Below, piece by piece: positions 50,103-59,035 of a stretch of DNA of 64,000 bases. Under the pieces are notes generated by a model, which was not told where the DNA came from, did no database searches, and saw nothing but the letters and a program-made list of their open reading frames with translations. Source of the DNA: Galactobacillus timonensis. Its GTDB lineage: Bacteria > Bacillota_I > Bacilli_A > Erysipelotrichales > Erysipelotrichaceae. The translations under genes were made by a program, and so were the position numbers. Positions within the stretch are counted from its first letter, which is position 1. Each line of letters starts with the position of its first letter. The stretch spans positions 1,448,664 to 1,512,663 of the forward strand of contig NZ_LT964739.1 in assembly GCF_900240265.1 (NCBI RefSeq), written 5' to 3'.

Positions 50103-51242
50103 ATGGCAAAACAGGTTCATATCAGGATGGAAGATGCAGTTTATTCTGATCTGCAGGATTATTCGAAAGCAACCAGACAGTCAATGCAGGATGCCATCAA
50201 CTCTGCAATTATGGAAATGCTGGTGAAATATAATCGGGAAAAAGCTGAGCATAGACATTATAAGTTCACTTTTATTGATCTTTTTGCCGGCATTGGCGGA
50301 ATGCGTCTAGCATATGAGAGCGTGGGCGGCAAATGTGTTTATTCAAATGAATGGAATAAGTTCTGCCAGCAGACCTACTATGCAAATTTTGGCGAGACTC
50401 CGGATGGAGATATTACCAAAGTCAATGCGGAGGATATCCCGGATCATGATATTCTTGTTGCAGGTTTTCCGTGCCAGCCGTTTTCCATCGCAGGTGTTTC
50501 CAAGAAGAACAGCCTTGGCAGAGCAACAGGATTTGAAGACAAGACGCAGGGTACCTTGTTTTTTGATGTATGCCGTGTACTCAAAGCAAAGCGTCCGAAA
50601 GCGTTCATGCTGGAAAATGTTAAGAACTTGAAATCTCATGATCACGGCAGAACGTTCCAGGTCATTTTGGAGTCTTTGGAGGAACTTGATTATGAGGTTT
50701 TCTGCCAGGTGATTGATGGGCAGAACTATGTGCCGCAACATCGTGAACGTATCCTGATCGTCGGTTTTGATCGCAAAAGATACGGGAAGGATATCAGTTT
50801 CGAATTTTCAATTACTCCGAAGAAACCTAAGCCTGTATTGAAAGATATTCTTGAAGAAAACGTTGATGAGAAATTTACGCTTTCCGACAAGCTGTGGAAT
50901 TACCTGCAGGCATATGCTCAGAAACATAAAGCAGAGGGAAATGGCTTCGGATATGGTCTTGCCAGTCCGGAAGGGATTTCCCGCACATTAAGTGCCAGGT
51001 ATTATAAAGACGGGTCTGAAATACTGATTCCCCAGGAGGGAAAAAATCCAAGAAGATTAACTCCGAGAGAATGTGCCCGTCTTCAGGGTTTTCCTGACAC
51101 ATTCCGAATTGTGGTTTCTGATACGCAGGCATACAGGCAGTTTGGCAATTCGGTTGTTGTTCCGTTGATGGCGGATGTAGCTTCATTGGTTTTTAAAAAG
51201 GTAAATTATCTGGATCAAATCAAAGAAAGGAATTGTGAATAA
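50103..51242 (+). CDS. dcm: Cytosine-5 DNA methyltransferase with N-terminal ribbon-helix-helix-like domain
   Basis: A 379-residue C5-methylase. Residues 1-45 ([18 protein letters not shown], then a [12 protein letters not shown] helix) look like an RHH DNA-binding domain of the Arc/CopG kind. The catalytic part starts at residue 55: motif [14 protein letters not shown], motif [10 protein letters not shown] with Cys124, motif VI ENVKN, motif [14 protein letters not shown] and motif [11 protein letters not shown]. The next gene is an EcoRII-type endonuclease, so the site is likely of the CCWGG/CCNGG class. The endonuclease ATG overlaps the stop (TAATG). Confidence 0.93.
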   Translation: MAKQVHIRMEDAVYSDLQDYSKATRQSMQDAINSAIMEMLVKYNREKAEHRHYKFTFIDLFAGIGGMRLAYESVGGKCVYSNEWNKFCQQTYYANFGETPDGDITKVNAEDIPDHDILVAGFPCQPFSIAGVSKKNSLGRATGFEDKTQGTLFFDVCRVLKAKRPKAFMLENVKNLKSHDHGRTFQVILESLEELDYEVFCQVIDGQNYVPQHRERILIVGFDRKRYGKDISFEFSITPKKPKPVLKDILEENVDEKFTLSDKLWNYLQAYAQKHKAEGNGFGYGLASPEGISRTLSARYYKDGSEILIPQEGKNPRRLTPRECARLQGFPDTFRIVVSDTQAYRQFGNSVVVPLMADVASLVFKKVNYLDQIKERNCE

Positions 51243-52432
51243 TGAGAGATCTGGTAGGGGAAGCAGCTTTAATTGCGAAAAGTGCCGGGCGAGTCTACTG
51301 CAAGTTTCTGGCAGCAAATGATACGGGCAAAACGGGCGGTCATCAGTCTGGTATTTACATTGCCAAGAAAAGCGCGTCAATTTTGATGGGGAAAGAAGGA
51401 CAGCGCGGAGATAATAAAGACCTTGATGTGAAGATTACATGGCACGGTAACCCTGACATAACAACTGAGTCGAAATTCCGCTACTATGGGAACAAGACTC
51501 GAAATGAATACCGAATTACAGCTTTTGGCCGCGGATTTCCTTATCTTCAGGAAGAGTATACAGGCGCATTGTTTGTTCTGTTTCAAATGACGATGGAGCA
51601 ATACGATGCGTTTGTATTCAATGATGAAGAAACAATTAATGAATTTCTGGATATTTTCAATATCAGTTCAACTGAAACAAACGAACTCATCGACAATGAC
51701 AAGCTTACGGCGGCAGGGGCAGAGCATGATGAGATCATGAATTTTATTCATTCTCTCGATGTTGAATTCCCGACGTCTGAAGACATGTCTGCAGAAGCTC
51801 GAAGAATTGAGGATGAGATTCATGACCCGACCGGGAAGGGCGACAAGGATGTGGATCGAAAACTGATTCAGTGGACCAATGAGGAGTATCGGATCTTCAG
51901 AGCGTTGGAGAAAGAAAGATACGGTGCAAAAATCAGCAATGGTTTTTCAAACTTTGAAGATTTCATTCTGACAGCCAATAAAGTACTGAACAGGCGGAAA
52001 AGCAGAGCGGGAAAGAGTCTGGAGAATCACCTGGAAGCCTTGTTCAAACGTAACAACCTGCAATTTACACCTCAGGGAGAAACCGAAGGACATAAGAGAC
52101 CGGATTTCATTTTCCCTTCTGTGGAAGCTTACCATAATCCTGACTTTCCGGCCGATAAACTGATAACTCTGGCGGCAAAGACAACGTGTAAGGACCGGTG
52201 GCGGCAGATTTTGAATGAAGCAGACAGAAGAAAAGGAAAGGATATTTTTCTATGTACGCTCCAGCAGAGTATTTCTGCTGATCAGCTGAAAGAGATGGAA
52301 GAGGAACATGTGATTCTTGTTGTACCTGAGCCTTATATCCGCAAATATCCCTCAGAATACAAGGAGAAAATCTGGTCTCTTGAAAAGTTTATTTCTTATG
52401 TGAAAAACATAGAAAGTCTTTGTGATCAGTGA
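51242..52432 (+). CDS. EcoRII-type restriction endonuclease
   Basis: A 396-residue type II endonuclease. Residues about 1-170 form the N-terminal DNA-binding/effector part. The C-terminal catalytic domain has the PD-(D/E)xK site: RPDFIFPS with Asp288, then LAAKTTCKDRWRQIL with Lys313 in the conserved AKTTCKDRWRQ of the EcoRII C-terminal family. The family cuts CCWGG-like sites. It follows the methylase with overlap (TAATG) and is followed by vsr. Confidence 0.9.
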   Translation: MRDLVGEAALIAKSAGRVYCKFLAANDTGKTGGHQSGIYIAKKSASILMGKEGQRGDNKDLDVKITWHGNPDITTESKFRYYGNKTRNEYRITAFGRGFPYLQEEYTGALFVLFQMTMEQYDAFVFNDEETINEFLDIFNISSTETNELIDNDKLTAAGAEHDEIMNFIHSLDVEFPTSEDMSAEARRIEDEIHDPTGKGDKDVDRKLIQWTNEEYRIFRALEKERYGAKISNGFSNFEDFILTANKVLNRRKSRAGKSLENHLEALFKRNNLQFTPQGETEGHKRPDFIFPSVEAYHNPDFPADKLITLAAKTTCKDRWRQILNEADRRKGKDIFLCTLQQSISADQLKEMEEEHVILVVPEPYIRKYPSEYKEKIWSLEKFISYVKNIESLCDQ

Positions 52433-52447
52433 TGGTAAGGCAGGGTT

Positions 52448-52888
52448 ATGGATGTTCTGACTTCTGAACAGCGCAGAAAAAACATGCAGAACATTCGATC
52501 AAAGAACACTGAGATCGAATTGATACTGCGAAAGGCGTTGTGGGCAAAAGGGTATCGATATCGTTTGAATGTCAAGAGCCTGCCCGGGAAACCGGATATC
52601 GTGCTTCCCCGGTATAAACTCGCCATTTTCTGCGACAGCGAATTCTTTCATGGGAAGGACTGGGATATGCTGAAGGTCCATCTGCAGAATTCGAACAATT
52701 CGAAATTCTGGATCGAAAAGATCTACGGAAACATTAAACACGATAAAATCGTTAATGAGGAATTAAAGCAGGCGGGATGGACAGTGATCCGTTTTTGGGG
52801 AGAAGATATCAGGAAGAAAACGTCGCAATGCGTTGAAACAATTGAATGCGAAATAAAAAAACAATCAGCATCTGAATTGCAGAAATAA
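52448..52888 (+). CDS. vsr: Very short patch repair endonuclease (Vsr)
   Basis: A 146-residue mismatch nick enzyme that repairs T:G mismatches made when methylated cytosine is deaminated at Dcm sites. SEQRRKNMQNIRSKNTEIELILRKAL is the N-terminal part, GKPDIVLPRYKLAIF has the catalytic Asp, and CDSEFFHGKDW the histidine loop; the IKHDKIVNEEL and IRFWGEDI segments follow. Starts 15 bases after the endonuclease and protects the host from the methylase's mutagenic side effect. Confidence 0.92.
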   Translation: MDVLTSEQRRKNMQNIRSKNTEIELILRKALWAKGYRYRLNVKSLPGKPDIVLPRYKLAIFCDSEFFHGKDWDMLKVHLQNSNNSKFWIEKIYGNIKHDKIVNEELKQAGWTVIRFWGEDIRKKTSQCVETIECEIKKQSASELQK

Positions 52889-53234
52889 CGGTCACAGACG
52901 GACGGGGAGAGGCTGCTGAAATGAATCATCAGGTCGATCATTGGTGATTTCTTCAGGGAGCCCCTGCTGGAAGTTTGTGCCGTTTTTTGGGCTGCAGCAA
53001 AGCACAACGTGCAGTTACGTAAATGGTGAAAAGGATCATGAAACCGAGAGGAGAAACTTTTCATGATCCGGGGTGGAATTGATAAAAGCGGATGGATGCG
53101 GGGGATTTGATGGTTTTGCCGTTTATTTCCTGTTCTTTGGCCGGTTGACGCAGGTTCATTTCGGCGTTAAATTCATTTTGAAATTGATTGGATTTCCAAC
53201 TAATCGCACAAGGATGCGGGAAAGGAGCTGTTCG
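52889..53234. other. Intergenic region upstream of the MarR-NrdG gene
   Basis: About 345 bases. It holds an 11-bp inverted repeat (53033-53069, next entry) and the inverted repeat TTGG-ATTT-CCAA at 53188-53199, about 36 bases before the ATG, which could be an operator for the MarR domain encoded downstream. I saw no gene and no certain promoter. Confidence 0.5.
53033..53069. repeat. 11-bp inverted repeat with purine loop
   Basis: GGATCATGAAA and TTTCATGATCC are perfectly paired across a 15-base loop that contains GAGAGGAGAAAC. There is no T run. It may be an RNA leader stem or protein-binding site; function unknown. Confidence 0.6.
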
Positions 53235-54374
53235 ATGGGGGACAAAAGTCTGATGCTCGGTCTGTCGGTTCTGACCCGTAATCTGCAGAAATATTACGAT
53301 CATGCACTGGAGCAGTATGGGATCGGTTCGGGTCAGCTGCAGTATCTGTTTGCCATTTATGAGCAGGAAGGCATCACGATGCAGGAAGTGTCGAGACTTG
53401 GCGAAGTAGACAAGGGGACGACGACCAAAAGCATTCAGAAACTGATGGAACAGGGCTACGCCGAACAGAGAACGGATGAAAATGATCGCCGCGTCAAGCG
53501 GCTGTATACGACGAAGAAGGCGGCGGACATCATGAATGATCTCTACGATATCCGCAATACGGCGCAGAAAAGTCTGTCACAGAATGTGGATATGGATGCC
53601 TTCACGGCGATGCTTGACAAGGTCTGCGATAATTCACGAAGCATTGATCCGGGTTCGGCATATGAGAGTCTGAGAATCGGCGGTCTGCAGAAGGTGACGC
53701 TGCTGGATTATCCGGACAAGGTTGCCTGCACGGTATTCACCTGCGGCTGCAATCTGAAGTGTCCGTTCTGCCACAATCGGGAGCTTGTCTTTGTGCCGGA
53801 GGGCTATGAGTTCATTTCTCCGGATGCGGTGCTGGAATATCTTTCGCACCGGAAAGGAATCCTCGATGGCGTGTGCATCAGCGGCGGGGAACCGCTGTTA
53901 CAGGATGGGCTTGAGGAATTCATGCGCGAGATCCGGAGAATGGGATTTGCGATCAAGCTGGATACCAACGGCCTTTCGCCCGAGCGTCTGGAAAATCTTC
54001 TGAGCGAGAAGCTGCTGGATTATGTGGCGATGGACGTAAAAAATACGCTGGCGAAATATCCGGTGACGACAGGCTTGAATCCGGAAGTGTTCGATTGTGA
54101 GGCGATTGAGCGGTCCGTCGAGCTGCTGAAGGAGTCGGATATTGACTACGAATTCCGTACGACGGTGGTCAAGCCGCTGCATACGGAAGAAGACCTGAAA
54201 GAAATCGCAAAATGGCTGCAGGGAGCGAAGCACTACTATCTGCAGCAGTATCAGAATTCGGGAAATGTGATCGCTCCGGCGGGACTGGCATCTTATTCCG
54301 CCAGTGAGATGGCTACATTATTAAAAGCTGTACAGGAATTTATTCCGCAGGCAGAGCTGCGGGGAGTGAAATAA
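53235..54374 (+). CDS. MarR-type HTH domain fused to a radical SAM activating enzyme (NrdG-like)
   Basis: A 379-residue fusion. Residues about 1-140 are a MarR-like winged helix (LSVLTRNLQKYYDHALEQY, the QEVSRLGEVDKGTTTKSIQKL recognition part, DENDRRVKRLYTTKKA wing). Residues about 155-379 are a radical SAM domain: cluster cysteines C172, C176 and C179 in CNLKCPFC, then GVCISGGEPLLQDG and LDTNG. It resembles the activating enzymes of the anaerobic ribonucleotide reductase (NrdG), and nrdD starts 16 bases later, so this is most probably the NrdD activase. The ATG at 53235 has AAAGGAG upstream; longer starts give an unlikely N-terminus. Confidence 0.88.
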   Translation: MGDKSLMLGLSVLTRNLQKYYDHALEQYGIGSGQLQYLFAIYEQEGITMQEVSRLGEVDKGTTTKSIQKLMEQGYAEQRTDENDRRVKRLYTTKKAADIMNDLYDIRNTAQKSLSQNVDMDAFTAMLDKVCDNSRSIDPGSAYESLRIGGLQKVTLLDYPDKVACTVFTCGCNLKCPFCHNRELVFVPEGYEFISPDAVLEYLSHRKGILDGVCISGGEPLLQDGLEEFMREIRRMGFAIKLDTNGLSPERLENLLSEKLLDYVAMDVKNTLAKYPVTTGLNPEVFDCEAIERSVELLKESDIDYEFRTTVVKPLHTEEDLKEIAKWLQGAKHYYLQQYQNSGNVIAPAGLASYSASEMATLLKAVQEFIPQAELRGVK

Positions 54375-54390
54375 GGGGAAGGTGAAGCAG

Positions 54391-56790
54391 ATGTACAAGG
54401 TAGTCAAGAGAGATGGGAAAATCGCGGATTTCGACATTCATAAGATTTCTTCCGCGATTCAGAAGGCATTTGATGCGTGCGGCCGCAACTATGATTCTTC
54501 GGTTCTGGATCTGATTGCGCTGCGGGTGACGAGTGACTTTGAGCCGAAGGCGAAGGATGGCTTCATTGGTGTTGAGGACATTCAGGATTCGGCGGAGAAG
54601 GTGCTTTCGGAAGCGGGTTACTCTGATGTGGCGAAGGCCTATATTCTTTATCGCAAGCAGCGGGAGAATCTGCGCAATATTAAGGCGACGACGCTGGACT
54701 ACAAGAAGCTGGTCGACAACTATCTGAAGGCTCTGGACTGGCGTGTGAAGGAGAATTCGACGGTTACCTATTCGATCGGCGGCCTGATTCTTTCCAACTC
54801 CGGCGCAATTACGGCCAACTACTGGCTGAGTGAAGTGTACGATCAGGAGATTGCGGATGCGCATCGCTCGGGTGACATTCACATTCATGATCTGAGCATG
54901 CTCAGCGGGTATTGTGCGGGATGGTCTTTGAAACAGCTGATCCAGGAGGGCCTGGGCGGTGTGGAAGGAAAAATCTCTTCGGCGCCGGCAAAGCATCTGA
55001 GCACGCTGTGCAATCAGATGGTCAACTTTCTCGGCATCATGCAGAATGAGTGGGCTGGTGCGCAGGCTTTCTCGTCGTTTGATACGTATCTGGCTCCGTT
55101 CGTGAAGGTGGACAACCTTTCCTATAAGGAAGTGAAGCAGTGCATCCAGAGCTTTGTGTATGGCGTCAATACGCCGAGCCGCTGGGGTACGCAGGCTCCG
55201 TTCACCAACATTACGCTGGACTGGACGGTTCCGGAGGATCTGGCGGAGCTGCCGGCAATCGTTGGCGGCAGGAACATGGACTTCAAGTACAAGGACTGCA
55301 AGAAGGAAATGGACATGGTCAACAAGGCGTTCATCGAGACCATGATCGAGGGCGACTGCAACGGCCGCGGGTTCCAGTATCCGATTCCAACGTACTCGAT
55401 TACGAAGGACTTTGACTGGTCTGATACGGAAAACAACCGTCTTCTGTTTGAGATGACGGCCAAGTACGGTACGCCGTATTTCTCCAACTATGTGAATTCC
55501 GATATGAAGCCGAGCGACGTACGTTCAATGTGCTGCCGTCTGCGTCTGGATCTTCGTGAGCTGCGCAAGAAGAGCGGCGGCTACTTCGGATCCGGTGAGT
55601 CGACGGGTTCGGTCGGCGTTGTGACGATCAATCTGCCGCGGATTGCCTATCTTTCCAAGACGCCGGAAGAGTTCTATCAGCGCCTCGACAGGATCATGGA
55701 CATCTCGGCACGTTCGCTGAAGATCAAGCGTGACGTGATTACGCGTCTTCTGGATGCGGGCCTCTATCCGTATACGAAGCGCTATCTTGGCACGTTCAAC
55801 AATCATTTCAGCACGATCGGTCTCATCGGCATGAATGAGGTATGTCTGAATGCGAACTGGATCCGCAAGGATCTTTCGGCTCCGGAGTCGCAGAAGTTTG
55901 CCGTCGAGGTTCTGAATCATATGCGCAGCCGTCTGGCGGACTATCAGGAACAGTATGGAGATCTCTACAACTTGGAGGCGACGCCGGCGGAAAGCACGAC
56001 CTATCGTCTTGCCAAGCATGATGTGGAACGTTATCCGGACATCATTACGGCGAACCGCAACGGTACGCCGTACTACACCAACAGCAGCCATCTGCCGGTC
56101 GGCTATACGGATGATATCTTCACGGCGCTTGACATCGAGGATCCGATGCAGGTGCTCTATACGTCGGGAACGGTTTTCCATGCCTTCCTTGGCGAGCGGT
56201 TGAGCAACTGGAAGGCCGCGGCAACACTGGTACGCAAGATTGCCGAGAACTACAGACTGCCGTACTATACGATTTCGCCGACCTATTCGGTATGCCCGAA
56301 TGATGGATATATTTCCGGCGAAGTATGGAAGTGCCCGAAGTGCGGTGCTGCGACTGAGGTGTATTCCCGTATCACCGGCTATTATCGTCCGGTAAAGAAC
56401 TGGAACGCCGGCAAGGCACAGGAATTCAAGGATCGCAAGACCTATCGCGTTGACGGTCTTGCATCGCAGCCGGTGTCCGCATTCCATGAGGAGAAGAAGG
56501 AGGCGGTGCCTGTGAGTGATGCGGTTTCGCCGTCTGCTCCGGAAGGCGAGGCACGTGCCCTGCTCTTCACTACCAAGACATGCCCCAACTGCAAGATGAT
56601 TGAAGGGATGCTGGATCGGGCAGGATTCCATTATGAGGTGATTGATGCCGAGGAGAATCCGGATCTTTCCAGAAAGTATGACATCATGCAGGCGCCGACG
56701 CTTGTGATGGTGCATGGCAATGCGGCGGACAGCTACGTCAATGCAAGCAATATTCTGAAGTATGTGAACCGTGACGGAGCGGCAGCCTGA
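54391..56790 (+). CDS. nrdD: Anaerobic ribonucleoside-triphosphate reductase with C-terminal glutaredoxin-like domain
   Basis: Oxygen-sensitive class III reductase making deoxynucleotides, 799 residues. ATP cone at about 1-95 (VVKRDGKIADFDIHKISSAIQKAF). The barrel includes ITANYWLS, the finger-loop cysteines near 381-382 (SMCCRL), a C-terminal zinc site (CPNDG...CPKCG), and the glycyl-radical motif ITGYYRPV with Gly at about 663. An added domain from about 720 has a glutaredoxin CPNC (Cys731, Cys734). ATG at 54391 has AAGGTG upstream; a GTG at 54382 is possible. It follows the activase gene. Confidence 0.94.
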   Translation: MYKVVKRDGKIADFDIHKISSAIQKAFDACGRNYDSSVLDLIALRVTSDFEPKAKDGFIGVEDIQDSAEKVLSEAGYSDVAKAYILYRKQRENLRNIKATTLDYKKLVDNYLKALDWRVKENSTVTYSIGGLILSNSGAITANYWLSEVYDQEIADAHRSGDIHIHDLSMLSGYCAGWSLKQLIQEGLGGVEGKISSAPAKHLSTLCNQMVNFLGIMQNEWAGAQAFSSFDTYLAPFVKVDNLSYKEVKQCIQSFVYGVNTPSRWGTQAPFTNITLDWTVPEDLAELPAIVGGRNMDFKYKDCKKEMDMVNKAFIETMIEGDCNGRGFQYPIPTYSITKDFDWSDTENNRLLFEMTAKYGTPYFSNYVNSDMKPSDVRSMCCRLRLDLRELRKKSGGYFGSGESTGSVGVVTINLPRIAYLSKTPEEFYQRLDRIMDISARSLKIKRDVITRLLDAGLYPYTKRYLGTFNNHFSTIGLIGMNEVCLNANWIRKDLSAPESQKFAVEVLNHMRSRLADYQEQYGDLYNLEATPAESTTYRLAKHDVERYPDIITANRNGTPYYTNSSHLPVGYTDDIFTALDIEDPMQVLYTSGTVFHAFLGERLSNWKAAATLVRKIAENYRLPYYTISPTYSVCPNDGYISGEVWKCPKCGAATEVYSRITGYYRPVKNWNAGKAQEFKDRKTYRVDGLASQPVSAFHEEKKEAVPVSDAVSPSAPEGEARALLFTTKTCPNCKMIEGMLDRAGFHYEVIDAEENPDLSRKYDIMQAPTLVMVHGNAADSYVNASNILKYVNRDGAAA

Positions 56791-56791
56791 T

Positions 56792-57439
56792 ATGCAGACA
56801 TGGGCGATCGTTGCGATCATTGCGGTCATTGCGGCGGATGTGATTTTTGAACTGTATTCCCGCAATCGGCAGAACAGCCTTTCAAAGAAGGCGATGGAAC
56901 TGATGATGGAGGGAAAGTACAGCGAAGTGGAGGAACTGGCGGATTCGAAGGAGATGATGCGCAGCTTTCCTCCCTACAACCGTCTGTATCTGAAGCTGAA
57001 CTGCGCCATGATGCAGCAGAAGAACAAGGAGACGGAAGCGCTTCTCAAAGAGTTTGAAACGATCCGTATGAATGACAGCCAGAGGACGGCTCTCTACAGC
57101 ATGGCGTTTCAGTACTATCTTCCTTTGGAGGAACAGTCGCTCTGTGCCGATTACAAGCTCAAGATCGACGGCCTCAAGGGCAGCGAGAAGCTGAAGAAGT
57201 ATGCGGATCGTGCCTATGACGTTGTGTATAAGAAAGATACATCGCATCTTGAGGAACTGAAGGCGGAAACGGCGGCACTGCCGATTGAGCAGCGCGGCTC
57301 AAATGATTATCTGATTGCCCAGATCTATAAGAATCTGGGGGATCAGGACAATCAGCAGGCATGGATGATGCAGATGCAGAAAGATCTTGCGGCGGCTGTG
57401 GATTCGAGCCGGAATCAGTCGCAGCAGCAGAATCAATAA
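56792..57439 (+). CDS. Single-pass membrane protein with helical cytoplasmic domain, function unknown
   Basis: A 215-residue protein: N-terminal membrane segment (about 3-20, TWAIVAIIAVIAADVIFEL), then a long all-helical domain with TPR-like helix pairs (EGKYSEVEELADSKEMM, NRLYLKLNCAMMQQKNKETEALL), and a Gln-rich tail. It is not a recognised family. It starts one base after the nrdD stop, so it may be co-translated with the reductase; whether it has any link to it is unknown. Confidence 0.65.
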   Translation: MQTWAIVAIIAVIAADVIFELYSRNRQNSLSKKAMELMMEGKYSEVEELADSKEMMRSFPPYNRLYLKLNCAMMQQKNKETEALLKEFETIRMNDSQRTALYSMAFQYYLPLEEQSLCADYKLKIDGLKGSEKLKKYADRAYDVVYKKDTSHLEELKAETAALPIEQRGSNDYLIAQIYKNLGDQDNQQAWMMQMQKDLAAAVDSSRNQSQQQNQ

Positions 57440-57450
57440 ATAGTACAGGA

Positions 57451-57485
57451 AGAGGATCTGTCCGCGGGCAGGTCCTTTCGTTTTG
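57451..57485 (+). terminator. Terminator after the NrdD operon
   Basis: AGGATCTG(T)CC and the following GCAGGTCCT pair, with GTTTT downstream. The stem has one mismatch and the T run is interrupted (TTTCGTTTT), so it may be of moderate strength. Confidence 0.6.
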
Positions 57486-57504
57486 AACGGGAAGAAGAAA
57501 TATA

Positions 57505-57536
57505 AGAAAAGCCCGGGAATTCGATTACTCCCGGGC
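57505..57536 (-). terminator. Terminator of tdk
   Basis: On the minus strand GCCCGGGA / TCCCGGGC perfect 8-bp stem with a 10-base loop, followed by TTTTCTT. It lies 18 bases beyond the tdk stop. Confidence 0.9.
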
Positions 57537-57553
57537 AGAATTGCAGTGTGTGA

Positions 57554-58171
57554 TCAGTCGCTGTTTCCGCTTACCTGTCCGAAGTCGGGTAGGGGGTTGC
57601 CAGGATCGTCGGCAGACAGTTTTCCTTCAATGAAATGCTTGCGGCACAGGGCAATGTAGCTGTCATTGGCGCCGAGCATAATCTGCTGGCCGGCACGAAC
57701 GATGCCGCGTTCATTGTAGCGGGCGTTGCAGATGGCTTTCTTTCCGCACCAGCATACGGTTTTGACTTCGCGGATTTCGTCGGCGATTTCCATCAGCCGC
57801 AGAGAACCGGGGAAGAAATGGAGCTGAAAGTCTGTGCGCAGACCGTAGCACAGTACAGGAACATTAAGCTGATCAACGATGCGGGCAAGAAAGTCGATTT
57901 CTTCCGGCCTGGCAAACTGGATTTCATCGACGATGATCGCATCATAGGTGGAAAGCTCCGCGTCACTTTTGGCGCATACATCCGTTAAGAGGAGGCACTC
58001 TTTCTGTAAGCCGATGCGGGAGCGGATGATGTTCTGTCCGTCGCGTGAGTCGATGTTGGTTTTGGCGAGCAGAACCTTCTGCCCGCGTTCGCGGTAATTA
58101 TATTCGGCCATGAGGGCGTTGGCACTTTTGCTGGAGCCCATGGCGCCATAATAAAAATAGAGTTTTGCCAT
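57554..58171 (-). CDS. tdk: Thymidine kinase (type II)
   Basis: A 205-residue dNK that phosphorylates thymidine. P-loop GAMGSSKSANAL (about 9-20), Walker B IIVDEIQF with the catalytic Glu, and a C-terminal lasso with zinc cysteines (CWCGKKAICNARYN and the later CRKHF). I start it at the ATG at 58171 (MAKLYFYYG), with AAGGA 9 bases upstream; the 58261 start gives an extra N-terminus not found in the family. Confidence 0.94.
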   Translation of the reverse strand: MAKLYFYYGAMGSSKSANALMAEYNYRERGQKVLLAKTNIDSRDGQNIIRSRIGLQKECLLLTDVCAKSDAELSTYDAIIVDEIQFARPEEIDFLARIVDQLNVPVLCYGLRTDFQLHFFPGSLRLMEIADEIREVKTVCWCGKKAICNARYNERGIVRAGQQIMLGANDSYIALCRKHFIEGKLSADDPGNPLPDFGQVSGNSD

Positions 58172-58620
58172 ATGATGAATCCTTCCTGTTTTCGCTGGAA
58201 AGATTCTACCATGCCGTAAGCCGCCAGACACATGGAGATGGAAACAATCGATCCAACTCAATTCCTGATGGTGCTGCCTGATAAGGATTGCGGTTCTCTT
58301 TGCGTCTTGACAAGGGTCTTCTGCGCGGCTGAGAAATACCTAAACTATTCAAAACAAGGTGCTTATACTTTTGACCTCCATGCATAGCGGATGAAATAAC
58401 AGGGGCGACGTATGGATGATAAATGGAATGGATTTGAGTTGCTGGACTGCGATTTTGCTCAGTGGTATTTTGTCCGTCAGTGCCGTGCTGAAAATGATGA
58501 TGAAGGAGGTTCTGAGGGTATCACATCCTGATTATGGATACGTTTATGATCTGCCTCCGGCGATAAAAGAGTACCTTGCCGAGATCCAGGGAAAAGCCGG
58601 TAAATAAACTTCACAGATAC
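58172..58620. other. Intergenic region, 449 bases, with a doubtful small reading frame
   Basis: No clear gene. A 63-codon frame (58416-58607, plus) ends with a protein-like PDYGYVYDLPPAIKEYLAEIQ and has a hydrophobic N-terminal half, but no good ribosome binding site; a second frame at about 58411 (39 codons) has AGGGG upstream. I could not decide between them, so neither is listed as a gene. Confidence 0.3.
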
Positions 58621-58667
58621 AAAAATGCACCGTGTACCTGCATCAGAGATGGGTGTACACGGTGCAT
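58621..58667 (-). terminator. Terminator of the GlsB-like gene
   Basis: On the minus strand ATGCACCGTGTAC / GTACACGGTGCAT form a 13-bp perfect stem with a 17-base loop, followed by TTTTTG. It ends 12 bases past the stop. Confidence 0.8.
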
Positions 58668-58678
58668 GGAAACGCGGG

Positions 58679-58921
58679 TCAGCCGATCTTGCGGGCAAGC
58701 CAGATAACGAGGCAGGCACCGGTAATGGAAATCAGTACGGAACCGATGATATTGATGGATTTGATGCCGATCAGGGTGCCGAGAAAACCGCCGAGAAAAG
58801 AGCCGGCGACTCCGAGCAGAAGATTCTTCTTCCAGTCGGATGTGTCCATGTGATTGAGCTTTGCGGCTGCGTAGCCGGCAAGCAGGCCGACAATCAGTGT
58901 ACGGATGATAAACCAGAGCAT
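58679..58921 (-). CDS. GlsB/YeaQ/YmgE-family stress membrane protein
   Basis: An 80-residue protein of the transglycosylase-associated family. Three hydrophobic segments with glycine-rich turns: GLLAGYAAAKLN, LLLGVAGSFLGGFLGTLIG and LISITGACLVIWLARKIG. The LGVAGSFLGGFLG motif is the family hallmark. ATG at 58921 has GGAGG 8 bases upstream. Stress-linked in other bacteria, function not settled. Confidence 0.88.
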   Translation of the reverse strand: MLWFIIRTLIVGLLAGYAAAKLNHMDTSDWKKNLLLGVAGSFLGGFLGTLIGIKSINIIGSVLISITGACLVIWLARKIG

Positions 58922-59000
58922 TGTTATTTCCTCCATTCATTTTTGTTTATGCGTAAACTATAGCACCTGTGAGAGCGCGTGTTGATTTTCGGCAGGTGTA

Positions 59001-59029
59001 TTGAATTTGAGGCATAAGTCCGTTAAAAT
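59001..59029 (+). promoter_or_regulatory. Promoter of the lysS T-box transcript
   Basis: TTGAAT (59001-59006), 17 bases, then TAAAAT (59024-59029). Transcription would start near 59036, just before the T-box leader. Confidence 0.6.
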
Positions 59030-59035
59030 GAGGCC

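Noticed and set aside
50103..50240. N-terminal part of the methylase as a separate antitoxin gene
   Set aside because: The frame is continuous into the methylase with no stop or second start signal, so it is a fused domain.
58416..58607. 63-codon frame as a real small membrane protein gene
   Set aside because: No ribosome binding site and a competing frame at 58411; left as undecided in the intergenic entry.
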